Source of the DNA: Oleiphilaceae bacterium
GTDB lineage: Bacteria; Pseudomonadota; Gammaproteobacteria; Pseudomonadales; Oleiphilaceae
DNA: 51,405 nt
Assembly (NCBI GenBank): GCA_018334495.1
Contig: JAGXLV010000013.1
Location: 1 to 51,405, forward strand
Direction: 5' to 3'
Shown here: positions 18,791 through 26,371 of the stretch, piece by piece
How positions within the stretch are numbered: position 1 is the stretch's first letter
Layout of the letters: every line of letters begins with the position of its first letter
Notes under the pieces: generated by a model
Told to the model about the DNA's origin: nothing
The model's input: only the letters and a program-made list of their open reading frames with translations
Databases searched by the model: none
Program-made: the position numbers and the translations under genes

Positions 18791-20086
18791 TTACGCCGTT
18801 TCGCGCCGCTGTGTCGGCCGGCGCGACTGGGCGTTGTTGCCGCTGTTGTTGCCACGCGGATTGCCGCCGTTACCACTACGGCCACGGTTCTGACCGCCAC
18901 CGGGGCCACGACCGCCATTGGCGGACGGCCCGGGTTTGGGGCGCGCAGAAATGCTGACACTGGGCTCAAAGCCTTCCACTGTCTTGCGTGGCAACTCCTT
19001 TTTGATCAGGCGTTCGATACCGGCCAGGAACTTGCCTTCGTCGGCACTGACCAGCGACAGGGCGTGACCGCTTTCACCGGCACGACCGGTGCGGCCAATC
19101 CGGTGCACGTAGTCTTCCGGAATATTGGGCAGTTCAAAATTGACGACCTGAGGCAGCTGCTTGATATCCAGCCCCCGGGCTGCGATATCAGTGGCCACCA
19201 GAACTCGCACTTCGCCCTGCTTGAAATCGTTCAGGGCACGGGTGCGTGCGCCCTGGGACTTGTTGCCGTGAATCGCGGCGGCAGTGATGCCGTCTTTTTC
19301 CAGTTTCTGCGTGAGACGGTTGGCACCGTGCTTGGTGCGGGTGAACACGAGCACCTGCTGCCAGTCGTTATGCTTGACCAATTGGCTCAGCAATGCCGAT
19401 TTCTGGCTCTGGTCAACCGGGTACACCGACTGCTCGACATTGTCGGCGGTGGTGTTGCGGGTGGCCACTTCAATCTGGACAGGATCGTTCAGCATGCCTT
19501 CGGCCAGCTTGCGGATATCGCCGGAGAAAGTCGCCGAGAACATCAGGTTCTGGCGCTGAGTCGGCAGCAGGCCGATAATCTTGCGAATATCGCGAATAAA
19601 GCCCATATCAAGCATGCGATCGGCTTCGTCCAGAATCAGGGTTTCGACACCGTCAAAACGCACGGCGCCCTGCTGGTACAGATCCATCAGGCGGCCTGGT
19701 GTCGCCACCAGAACGTCGACGCCGCGGCGCAACTTGGCGATCTGGGGGTTGATCTTGACGCCACCGAATACCACGGCGGACGACGTCGGCATGTATCTGG
19801 CGTAAAGCTCAACGCTTGCCGCGACCTGCGCCGCCAATTCGCGGGTGGGCGCCAGAATCAGGGCGCGAATGCCCTTGCCCTTGCGGGGCGTTTCCGCCAG
19901 GCGCTGCAGCAAAGGCAGGGTAAAGCCTGCGGTTTTGCCGGTGCCGGTCTGGGCCGCCGCCATCACGTCCTTGCCGGATAACACAGCCGGGATGGCTTTT
20001 TCCTGGATGGGTGATGGGGTTGTGTAACCCTGGTCTGCGGTGGCACGAACCAGTTTCTCGGACAAACCGAGTGAAGAAAAATCCAT
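18791..20086 (-). CDS. rhlE: DEAD-box RNA helicase RhlE
   Basis: A 431-residue ATP-dependent RNA helicase. The Q-motif is near residue 24, motif I AQTGTGKT at 45-52, and the DEAD box in [10 protein letters not shown]; helicase domain 2 contains TDIAARGLD and HRIGRTGR. A basic, Gly/Asn/Arg-rich tail (from about 380) resembles an RGG RNA-binding extension. The opening [13 protein letters not shown] is typical of RhlE, which acts in ribosome assembly and RNA turnover, often at low temperature. The apparent promoter lies about 200 bases upstream, giving a long untranslated leader. Confidence 0.92.
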   Translation of the reverse strand: MDFSSLGLSEKLVRATADQGYTTPSPIQEKAIPAVLSGKDVMAAAQTGTGKTAGFTLPLLQRLAETPRKGKGIRALILAPTRELAAQVAASVELYARYMPTSSAVVFGGVKINPQIAKLRRGVDVLVATPGRLMDLYQQGAVRFDGVETLILDEADRMLDMGFIRDIRKIIGLLPTQRQNLMFSATFSGDIRKLAEGMLNDPVQIEVATRNTTADNVEQSVYPVDQSQKSALLSQLVKHNDWQQVLVFTRTKHGANRLTQKLEKDGITAAAIHGNKSQGARTRALNDFKQGEVRVLVATDIAARGLDIKQLPQVVNFELPNIPEDYVHRIGRTGRAGESGHALSLVSADEGKFLAGIERLIKKELPRKTVEGFEPSVSISARPKPGPSANGGRGPGGGQNRGRSGNGGNPRGNNSGNNAQSRRPTQRRETA

Positions 20087-20289
20087 AAGTTAAATCTCTT
20101 GCGGTTCCAGCCCACAAAAACGCGGGGAGGACCGTGAACAAGTCATCGAATAAAAAACGACTGCGGTCACGCGATGCTGCTGGTGCCGCCCTCTGAAAGG
20201 TCGTATCGGAGAGGGTCGTGCTGTCATTCAAGCCAACAGCCACGGAATCCTTCGAGGTAGGAAGACCGACACTGTAACAGAACAACGCC

Positions 20290-20306
20290 ATTATAACGAT
20301 CGTTAT
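20290..20306 (-). promoter_or_regulatory. Candidate rhlE promoter -10 overlapping a 14-bp palindrome
   Basis: Read leftward, TATAAT occupies 20295-20290, a perfect -10 hexamer. It overlaps the perfect palindrome ATAACGATCGTTAT (20293-20306). No good -35 hexamer lies at 16-18 bases, so an activator or an extended contact may be needed. The palindrome's position suits an operator. The regulator is unknown. Confidence 0.5.
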
Positions 20307-20378
20307 TGGTACTTCTGCTGACAAGTGTGCTGATCAGGCACAGGAAAAGCCCGCTCAGCTGACAGGCACCAGATCCGG

Positions 20379-20407
20379 TTGACAGAAATAGACGACCGGT
20401 CTATTCT
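20379..20407 (+). promoter_or_regulatory. nemR promoter (TTGACA-17-TATTCT)
   Basis: TTGACA (20379-20384) and TATTCT (20402-20407) are separated by 17 bases. Transcription would begin at about 20414-20415, the first base of the nemR ATG, so the transcript appears leaderless. The operator box lies between the two hexamers. Confidence 0.7.
20389..20403. promoter_or_regulatory. NemR-type operator within its own promoter
   Basis: TAGAC (20389-20393) and GTCTA (20399-20403) form an inverted repeat around GACCG. The core GACCGGTCTA (20394-20403) matches the box upstream of nemA (GACTGGTCTA) at nine of ten positions. Its place between -35 and -10 implies autorepression by blocking RNA polymerase. 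Confidence 0.65.
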
Positions 20408-20414
20408 ACCTGGC

Positions 20415-21008
20415 ATGGCACGCACCGACACTCGCAAACACATAATTGATATTGGCGCTGATCTCATTGCCCGGAACGGCTTTGGCTGCACTGGCATCAG
20501 CGCTGTATTGACGGCTGCAGCCGTTCCAAAAGGGTCTTTCTATCACTATTTCAGTAGCAAAGACGATTTTGGCCTGGCGGTCATTGAGAGCTTTGCCGCA
20601 GACTACGAGATCGGCCTTGTGGCTATTCTCAACGACGACAGTCAGCCCCCCTTGCAGAGACTCCAAGCCTACTTTGACACCGGCCTTACGGCCATGCGGG
20701 AGTGCAATTTCTCCCAGGGCTGCCTCATCGGCAACCTGGGCCAGGAACTGGCCGGCCGGAACGAACTGTTCCGAAGCCGTCTGGACACCGTGTTTTCCCG
20801 TTGGGAAACCCATTTTGAACACTGCCTGGCGGAAGCACTGGCCCAGGGCGAGATAGCCCCTTCCATTGACCCCGCGGACATGGCCAGTTTTCTCCTGGCC
20901 GGCTGGGAAGGCGCGATTTTGCGGGCCAAGGTGGTGAAATCTCTGGATCCCATGCACCGATTCATTCGAGTCTTCTTCAACCAGTGCCTGCCGGACTCCC
21001 GGCCCTGA
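20415..21008 (+). CDS. nemR: TetR family repressor, NemR/AcuR-like
   Basis: A 197-residue TetR-type regulator. The N-terminal helix-turn-helix (residues 8-50) contains GISAVLTAAAVPKGSFYHYF. The ligand domain keeps a Cys in SQGCLIGNL (Cys103), corresponding to the redox-sensing Cys of E. coli NemR in SGCLTVKL; a second Cys is at 97. NemR-type proteins release DNA on reaction with quinones, aldehydes or hypochlorite. It lies upstream of an ene-reductase gene with a matching box, so it most likely controls both. No ribosome site precedes ATG 20415, in line with a leaderless message. Confidence 0.82.
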   Translation: MARTDTRKHIIDIGADLIARNGFGCTGISAVLTAAAVPKGSFYHYFSSKDDFGLAVIESFAADYEIGLVAILNDDSQPPLQRLQAYFDTGLTAMRECNFSQGCLIGNLGQELAGRNELFRSRLDTVFSRWETHFEHCLAEALAQGEIAPSIDPADMASFLLAGWEGAILRAKVVKSLDPMHRFIRVFFNQCLPDSRP

Positions 21009-21067
21009 CAATCGGCCCGGTTCAGAGAACGAGGTTCAACGCTCACTGTTTGCCAGTCATCAATTAG

Positions 21068-21079
21068 TAGACTGGTCTA
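21068..21079. promoter_or_regulatory. NemR-type operator upstream of nemA
   Basis: A perfect 12-bp inverted repeat, TAGACTGGTCTA, lies 31 bases before the nemA ATG and next to an AT-rich stretch (TATTTAAAA) that could include the -10. It matches the nemR box, so one repressor probably controls both genes. Confidence 0.65.
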
Positions 21080-21110
21080 TTTAAAACCTGAAAAACCAAG
21101 GAAATGCAAA

Positions 21111-22232
21111 ATGATTGATAAAACCGGGACAGACCCACTGTTTCAACCGTTAAAACTGGGTAACACCGAGCTTGCCAACCGAGTGCTCATGTCGCCACTG
21201 ACCCGATCACGCGCCAGCCAGCACGGCGATGTGCCCAATGCCATGAATCTTGAGTATTACCGCCAACGGGCAAGCGCCGGGCTGATTATCAGTGAGGCCA
21301 CCCAGGTTTCACCACAAGGCAAGGGTTACGCCTTTACCCCGGGCATCCATTCCGAAGCGCAAATTGCCGGCTGGAAAGCCATCACCGACGCTGTCCATGA
21401 GGCTGGCGGGCGTATCCACATGCAGCTGTGGCACGTGGGCCGGATTTCCCACCCGGATCTGCAACCGAATGGCGAAACACCGGTAGCGCCTTCCGCCATT
21501 CGCCCCGAGGGCGCCATGACCTTTATCAGCGCCGACTCGGGAATGGTCGAGATTACTGAGCCCCGGGCCCTGGATGCCGATGAAATGCCCGACATTGTGG
21601 AGCAGTTCCGCATCGGTGCAATCAACGCGAAAAAGGCGGGGTTCGATGGCGTGGAAGTTCATGCCGCCAACGGCTATCTGCTCGACCAGTTCATCAAGAG
21701 CGGCAGTAACCAGCGCACCGACGATTTCGGTGGCTCGCTGGCCAATCGTTTGCGCCTGCCTTTGATGGTCACCGAGGCGGTCATTGATGTCTGGGGCAAA
21801 GACAATGTGGGCGTTCGCATCAGCCCGACAGGCAGCTTCAACGCCATGTACGATGAAGATCCGCTCGCCACCTTTGGCGAATTCGCCAAACAGCTCAACG
21901 CGCTTGGCGTTGCTTACATCGAAGTGGTGGAAGACTCCTTCCAGGGCAATCACGCCGAAGGCCGTCCCGAGTCCGTGATCGACGCGGTTAAGAACAACTT
22001 TGAAGGGGTTTACATCGCCAACGGTAACTATCTGGCCGAAGAAGCCCGCGACCGGATCAGCAAAGGCCGCTGCGACCTGGTGACCTTCGGCCGGCCGTTT
22101 ATTGCCAATCCGGATTTGCCGGAACGCTTCCGAGATGATGCGCCCCTTAACGAATGGGATTCCGGCAGCTTCTACGGCGGCGACGAGCGCGGCTACACCG
22201 ACTATCCGTTTCTGGAAAAAACGGAAGCCTGA
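21111..22232 (+). CDS. nemA: Old yellow enzyme family alkene reductase NemA
   Basis: A 373-residue FMN enzyme with the family's hallmarks: NRVLMSPLTRSRA, ISEATQVSPQGKGYA, MQLWHVGRISHP, GFDGVEVHAANGYLLDQF and VTFGRPFIANPDL. NemA reduces activated C=C bonds using NADPH and also acts on N-ethylmaleimide, nitrate esters and nitroaromatics, protecting cells from electrophiles. AAGGAAA before ATG 21111 supports the start. It lies 102 bp downstream of nemR, with its own operator-like box between, and ends at a strong terminator. Confidence 0.92.
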   Translation: MIDKTGTDPLFQPLKLGNTELANRVLMSPLTRSRASQHGDVPNAMNLEYYRQRASAGLIISEATQVSPQGKGYAFTPGIHSEAQIAGWKAITDAVHEAGGRIHMQLWHVGRISHPDLQPNGETPVAPSAIRPEGAMTFISADSGMVEITEPRALDADEMPDIVEQFRIGAINAKKAGFDGVEVHAANGYLLDQFIKSGSNQRTDDFGGSLANRLRLPLMVTEAVIDVWGKDNVGVRISPTGSFNAMYDEDPLATFGEFAKQLNALGVAYIEVVEDSFQGNHAEGRPESVIDAVKNNFEGVYIANGNYLAEEARDRISKGRCDLVTFGRPFIANPDLPERFRDDAPLNEWDSGSFYGGDERGYTDYPFLEKTEA

Positions 22233-22277
22233 CATCAGGCCGGTTAGCCGGCCATACTAAAGACACGTCAATTAAAG

Positions 22278-22313
22278 AGCAGGCATCGCCGTATAAGGGG
22301 TGCCTGCTTTTTT
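22278..22313 (+). terminator. Rho-independent terminator after nemA
   Basis: AGCAGGCA (22278-22285) pairs with TGCCTGCT (22301-22308), leaving a 15-base loop, followed by a run of six T. It lies 46 bp past the nemA stop. The run of A upstream is too short for a strong leftward terminator. Confidence 0.88.
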
Positions 22314-22337
22314 ATGGCCTTCTTTTCAAGAGACGTT

Positions 22338-22553
22338 TCAGCTTTCCTTGCGGCGATAATCCGGGTCGGTCCAGCACTGGGGCAGAGCCTCGCCGGAGGG
22401 AAAACTCAACTCGGATTTCGGGAAGTGTTCCGGGTCCTGGGCTTCCTGCCCATAGTGCATACTGCCTTTGACGGTGCTTTTGAGGGGATCGAACAGCTCG
22501 TGAATGTCGAGTACTTCAATCACGTGACCGGTGGATTTTTCAGCAAGTAGCAT
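22338..22553 (-). CDS. Small conserved protein of unknown function
   Basis: A 71-residue acidic, soluble protein. AAGGAGAG lies ahead of ATG 22553, which supports a real gene. It has a patterned sequence: LLAEKSTGHVIEVLDIHELFDP near the start and FPSGEALPQCWTDPDYR near the end. I recall similar short proteins in Pseudomonas relatives, but I cannot name a family or function. It contains one Cys, in the closing CWTDP segment. It is transcribed toward nemA. Confidence 0.7.
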   Translation of the reverse strand: MLLAEKSTGHVIEVLDIHELFDPLKSTVKGSMHYGQEAQDPEHFPKSELSFPSGEALPQCWTDPDYRRKES

Positions 22554-22643
22554 CGTGCTCTCCTTGAGTTTGTTTTCATCAAAGTGTCTCAGTTGACCAT
22601 AAAACCCGTGGGTTCTGTAAAGTGGCTGCTGCAGAGACGCCGA

Positions 22644-23315
22644 TTACCAGGCCAGCCAGATTACGTGCCGGGCGCCCTTACCCGGGCGTGCTCTTACCGT
22701 GACCGCTTCAACGGCGAAACCCAGCTTGCGAATCCGCTCCGTGAAGGCCGGGTCCTGGCCGGCAGACCAGATAGCCAGAATGCCATCCGGTCGCAACGCC
22801 GACTGGGCCGCCATAAGCCCGGCCGGTGAATAGAGCCAGTCGTTGTCTTTACGGGTCAGGCCCTCCGGTCCATTATCCACATCCAGAAGAATGGCGTCAT
22901 AAGCGGCCGCTTGCTGTTTCAACAGGCGGCCTACATCGCCAATGTGGACCTGAGTCCTCGGATCATTAAGGGGGTAGCCGGCAGCCGCCCCCAGCGGGCC
23001 CCGGTTCCACTCCTCCACTTCCGGCACCAGCTCCGCCACAATTACTTCAGCGTCTTCGCCCAGTGAGTTCAGCGCGGCCGCCAGGGTGAACCCCATACCC
23101 AGTCCGCCGATCAGCACCTTTGGTTTCGGCCGGTCGACGATTCGCTCGCACGCCAGGGTGGCCAGGGCGTCTTCCGAGCCGTGCAGGCGGCTGTTCATCA
23201 GTTCGCCGGTACTGCCGGCAATCTTGATGGAAAACTCGTCGTTACGCTGGAGGAGGCGCAATTCCGAGCCCTTGCCGGGGATCTCTGCCGTGCCGATCAG
23301 GCTAAAGCGGGCCAT
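22644..23315 (-). CDS. Spermidine-synthase-like methyltransferase-fold protein
   Basis: A 223-residue Rossmann-fold protein of the spermidine synthase-like class. The nucleotide-binding loop is GGLGMGFT (70-77); VAELVPEVEEWNRG and YDAILLDVDNGPEGL follow, where DVDNGP replaces the DSTDP-type active-site segment of true spermidine synthases. The latter difference argues against spermidine synthase activity; a methyltransferase or unknown alkyltransferase is likelier. AAGGA supports ATG 23315; the frame opens further upstream (23417) without a site. Confidence 0.78.
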   Translation of the reverse strand: MARFSLIGTAEIPGKGSELRLLQRNDEFSIKIAGSTGELMNSRLHGSEDALATLACERIVDRPKPKVLIGGLGMGFTLAAALNSLGEDAEVIVAELVPEVEEWNRGPLGAAAGYPLNDPRTQVHIGDVGRLLKQQAAAYDAILLDVDNGPEGLTRKDNDWLYSPAGLMAAQSALRPDGILAIWSAGQDPAFTERIRKLGFAVEAVTVRARPGKGARHVIWLAW

Positions 23316-23541
23316 GGATGTCCTTAAAGATTCAATGAAAGCGGCGATTCTAACCTGCACCAGGGTTGGCGCGCTATTCGCCCCCGGCTGTTGACTTATT
23401 TTTGGCACCGGCCACACTCCTTGGCCTGTACTTTAATCTGAACAGCCTGCGCTTGTCGTATCGTAAGGAACAAAGTAGCAGGTCGTTTGTCGTATTCGAC
23501 AACGCCTCCCACTCGACCTCCAACGCCTTTAAGGGTCATAC

Positions 23542-23943
23542 ATGAGAATTGTTATCCGCTATTTTTTTCGAACACTCAGACTGGTTCTGACGCCTTTCAT
23601 GCTGATCAGCGAAAAGCTGAGCACCCCGAAAGCCGTGGAACGGTTGCCGGAAGAGCAAGCCAGAGTGGACGAGGCCAGCCGCGACCTGGCCCTCTATCAG
23701 TTCAGTGCCTGCCCTTTCTGCATCAAGGTACGCAAGGAAATGGCCAGACTCGGCCTCAACGTGGAAACCCGCGACGCCCAGCATAATGCGGCGCACCGGG
23801 CCGAGCTGGAAGCGGGCGGTGGCCGCATCAAAGTGCCGTGCCTTCTGATTCGCCAGGACAACGGCGAGGACGAATGGCTGTACGAATCCGACCAGATCAG
23901 AAGCTGGTTGCAGAAGCGGTTTGAGCCGGCAACGGCCGCCTGA
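23542..23943 (+). CDS. Glutaredoxin/GST N-terminal-domain protein with CPFC motif
   Basis: A 133-residue protein. A hydrophobic N-terminal stretch (residues 3-23) could be a membrane anchor, followed by a glutaredoxin-like domain with CPFC at 57-60 and VPCLLI as the cis-Pro loop, then DEWLYESDQIRSWL. It is expected to be a glutathione-linked thiol oxidoreductase, perhaps tethered to the inner-membrane inner face. AAGGG precedes ATG 23542. Confidence 0.82.
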   Translation: MRIVIRYFFRTLRLVLTPFMLISEKLSTPKAVERLPEEQARVDEASRDLALYQFSACPFCIKVRKEMARLGLNVETRDAQHNAAHRAELEAGGGRIKVPCLLIRQDNGEDEWLYESDQIRSWLQKRFEPATAA

Positions 23944-24042
23944 TCAGTCGGGGGAACGCCCGGCAAGGCTTTGGATCGCCCAAAAAAACCGGCGTCCGAT
24001 GCCGTCACAGCACCGGACATCAGGGTTTCCGTACACTTTTGG

Positions 24043-25488
24043 TCAGGTAGTGCCGGGCAGCGGTTTGACTCCAACCGGCGCGATTTCGTTGTCGAGGGCC
24101 GATTCCGCTTCAAAGACCAGCTCGAACTCTTCCTCTGCGGTCTTGGCCACCAGCCGGCTCTTGCTGTAGGCGAAGTAGTAAACCGCCCCCACCACGAACA
24201 GAACAACCGTGTAGTTGAAGGCTCTGGGGTCAAAGGCGTAAACCCCTGTCATTGCCACCAGGGACAGTGCCAGCGCAAGGCCGGAGGTGAAGACACCACC
24301 CGGTGTCCGGTAGGGACGGACCAGTTCCGGCCGCCTGATCCGCAGCAGGATGTGGCTCACCGCCATCAGTGCGTAAGACAGGGTCGCACCCACCACCGCC
24401 ATGCCCAGAATCAGGTCGCCTTCACCGGTCAGAGACACCAGGAAGCCGAATACGCCCGGCACGATCAGGGCCAGAGACGGCGCCTTACGCTTGCTGGTCA
24501 GGGACAGCACCTTGGGCAGGTAGCCGGCGCGGGACAGGGCGAACACCAGACGACTGTAGCCGTAGATGATGGAAAAGAAAGAGGCGATCAGACCGGCCAG
24601 GCCCAGGACGTTAACCACCATAGCCAGCGTGGTGTTGCCGGATATCTTCAGGGCATCCACCAGGGGTACGGCACTCTTGCCTATGGCATCGGCGCCGGCC
24701 GCACCGGCCAGCAGGAAAACCACCAGCAGAGCCGTGAACAGCAGGAAAATCATGGCGGCAATGATGCCCTTGGGCATGTCGCGAGCCGGGTCTTTCGCTT
24801 CTTCCGCCGCCAGGGGCACGCCTTCGACCGCGAGGAACAGCCACATGCCAAAAGGCAAGGCCGCCCAGACGCCGTACCAGCCAAACGGCATGAATGCGTT
24901 TGCGCCAGCGGCGTCGGTGGGCGCGATGTCAAACAGATTGGAGGTGTCGAAGTCGCCGATCAGGGCAACGGCGGTGGCGATTATGGCGAAGACCGCCAGG
25001 CCGCTGATGACCATCATGATTTTCAGGGCTTCGCCGACGCCGGCCAGGTGAATGGCAATGAAAACGCCATAGAAAGCCGCGTAGACCCAGGGTCCGTTGA
25101 TGCCAAGCAGTTCTTCAACCGCCGCGCCAATGAATATCACGATGGCGGCGGGCGCCAGGGCGTACTCGATCAGCACCGCCAACCCGGTCAGATAGCCGCC
25201 GGTCGGACCCATGGCCTGACGGGCGAAACTGTAACCGCCACCGGCGGCGGGTATAGCCGCGGACATTTCCGCCAGGGACAGCACCAGCGCAAAATACATC
25301 ACCGCCATCAGGCCGGCCGCAATGGCAAAGCCGCCCCAACCCGCCTCGGCGATGCCGAAGTTCCAGCCGGCGAAGTCGCCGGAGATCACATATGAAACAC
25401 CAAGGCCCGCCAGCAGCAGCCAGCCGGCCGTGCCTTTGCGCAGCTGGCGCTTGGCCAGGTATTCCTTGTCCACATGAAGTTCAGACAT
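24043..25488 (-). CDS. eat: Ethanolamine permease (APC superfamily)
   Basis: A 481-residue, twelve-helix APC-type transporter. The opening LAGLGVSYVISGDFAGWNFG and the EMSAAIPAAGGGYSFAR segment are typical of Eat-type ethanolamine permeases. It lies 37 bp downstream of eutC on the same strand, which strengthens the substrate call. AGAGGA is seen before ATG 25488; a GTG sits immediately upstream. The role is proton-coupled uptake of ethanolamine into the cytoplasm. Confidence 0.88.
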   Translation of the reverse strand: MSELHVDKEYLAKRQLRKGTAGWLLLAGLGVSYVISGDFAGWNFGIAEAGWGGFAIAAGLMAVMYFALVLSLAEMSAAIPAAGGGYSFARQAMGPTGGYLTGLAVLIEYALAPAAIVIFIGAAVEELLGINGPWVYAAFYGVFIAIHLAGVGEALKIMMVISGLAVFAIIATAVALIGDFDTSNLFDIAPTDAAGANAFMPFGWYGVWAALPFGMWLFLAVEGVPLAAEEAKDPARDMPKGIIAAMIFLLFTALLVVFLLAGAAGADAIGKSAVPLVDALKISGNTTLAMVVNVLGLAGLIASFFSIIYGYSRLVFALSRAGYLPKVLSLTSKRKAPSLALIVPGVFGFLVSLTGEGDLILGMAVVGATLSYALMAVSHILLRIRRPELVRPYRTPGGVFTSGLALALSLVAMTGVYAFDPRAFNYTVVLFVVGAVYYFAYSKSRLVAKTAEEEFELVFEAESALDNEIAPVGVKPLPGTT

Positions 25489-25525
25489 CACAAATCCTCT
25501 CAGTTACGACTGCTATGGTGGTTAG

Positions 25526-26371
25526 TCAGGAAATCAGGAAATTCCTGGCTTCGCCCTGGTGTTCAATCAGGTTATCGTCGGTACGGTCTTTCAGGGCCAC
25601 GCCGGACAGCTTCTGGCGCCTGGACTCCCGCAGCAGGTACATCAGCCGCCTGGCAGCGTCCGGATAGGACAGGCCGCCGGGCCTCACATTGGAAATACAG
25701 TTTCGGCTGGCGTCGTTGAGGTTCAGGCGCGGGCCCCAGGTCAGGTAAAGGCCGAGGCTGTCCGGCGAACTCAGGCCCGGCCGCTCGCCGATCAGCACCA
25801 GCACGGCCCTGGCGTTCAGCCGCTCGCCGATTTCGTCACCGATGGCCACGCGGCCCTGCTCGACCAGGGTCAGGGGCCCCAGGCGCCAGCTCTGGTCTTT
25901 GTCCAGTGACAGTTCTTCAAGCAGGGTTTCGATGAATGCCGTGGCGTTGTTCTGCACCGCCAGTGACGACAGGCCATCCACCACCACAATGGCCAGATCA
26001 CAGGCCTGCCTCGGCGCTGATGCCGCATCGGGTGCCGGTGCATTCAGGCGTTGCGCTGATTCGTCATCCAGCCGTCGCCCCAGGTCCGGCCGTTGCAGAT
26101 AGGTGATCCGGTCCGCGGCCTGGCTGTGCAGGCGTATCGGCGTCAAGGCGGCGGCGCCTTCAAGGGTGGCAAGCTGTTGACAAAGGGCGTTCACATCCAG
26201 GGGCAGGTGAACGGCGTCCTGGGCCTGGGCGTGGGCCAACTGGAATTCCAGCAACTGGCGCGTGGGCAGGCTGATGCCGGCGCGGCCCAGGCCTATCCGG
26301 GCATCGGTAAATTGCCGCAGCCGGCTCCAGGCGTTGGCTGTCACACCGTTGGAGAGCTCTTTGTCAGTCAT
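25526..26371 (-). CDS. eutC: Ethanolamine ammonia-lyase small subunit EutC
   Basis: A 281-residue protein matching EutC: ARIGLGRAGISLPTRQLLEFQLAHAQAQDAV begins near residue 23; later DRITYLQRPDLGRRL, VVDGLSSLAVQ, LIGERPGLSSPDSLGLYLTW and NCISNVRPGG. With EutB it forms the cobalamin-dependent lyase that splits ethanolamine into acetaldehyde and ammonia. Its ATG overlaps the eutB stop (ATGA, 26368-26371), so the subunits are translationally coupled. Confidence 0.94.
   Translation of the reverse strand: MTDKELSNGVTANAWSRLRQFTDARIGLGRAGISLPTRQLLEFQLAHAQAQDAVHLPLDVNALCQQLATLEGAAALTPIRLHSQAADRITYLQRPDLGRRLDDESAQRLNAPAPDAASAPRQACDLAIVVVDGLSSLAVQNNATAFIETLLEELSLDKDQSWRLGPLTLVEQGRVAIGDEIGERLNARAVLVLIGERPGLSSPDSLGLYLTWGPRLNLNDASRNCISNVRPGGLSYPDAARRLMYLLRESRRQKLSGVALKDRTDDNLIEHQGEARNFLIS

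Larger units (their letters stand above)
20087..20414. other. Intergenic control region between rhlE and nemR (no gene)
   Basis: A 328-base gap holds the rhlE leader (20087 to about 20283), a palindrome overlapping a TATAAT reading on the minus strand, and the nemR promoter-operator reading rightward. I see no credible coding sequence. Short inverted stretches in the leader could fold, but I cannot define one structure by eye. Confidence 0.6.

Noticed and set aside
18776..19981. A 401-residue plus-strand frame opposite rhlE
   Set aside because: Lies antisense to a well-supported helicase and starts inside its terminator; no family features.
23971..25395. A 474-residue open frame on the plus strand opposite the ethanolamine permease
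   Set aside because: It is rich in Gln, His and Gly with no domain pattern or ribosome site and lies wholly antisense to a clear gene; typical shadow of a GC-rich membrane-protein gene.
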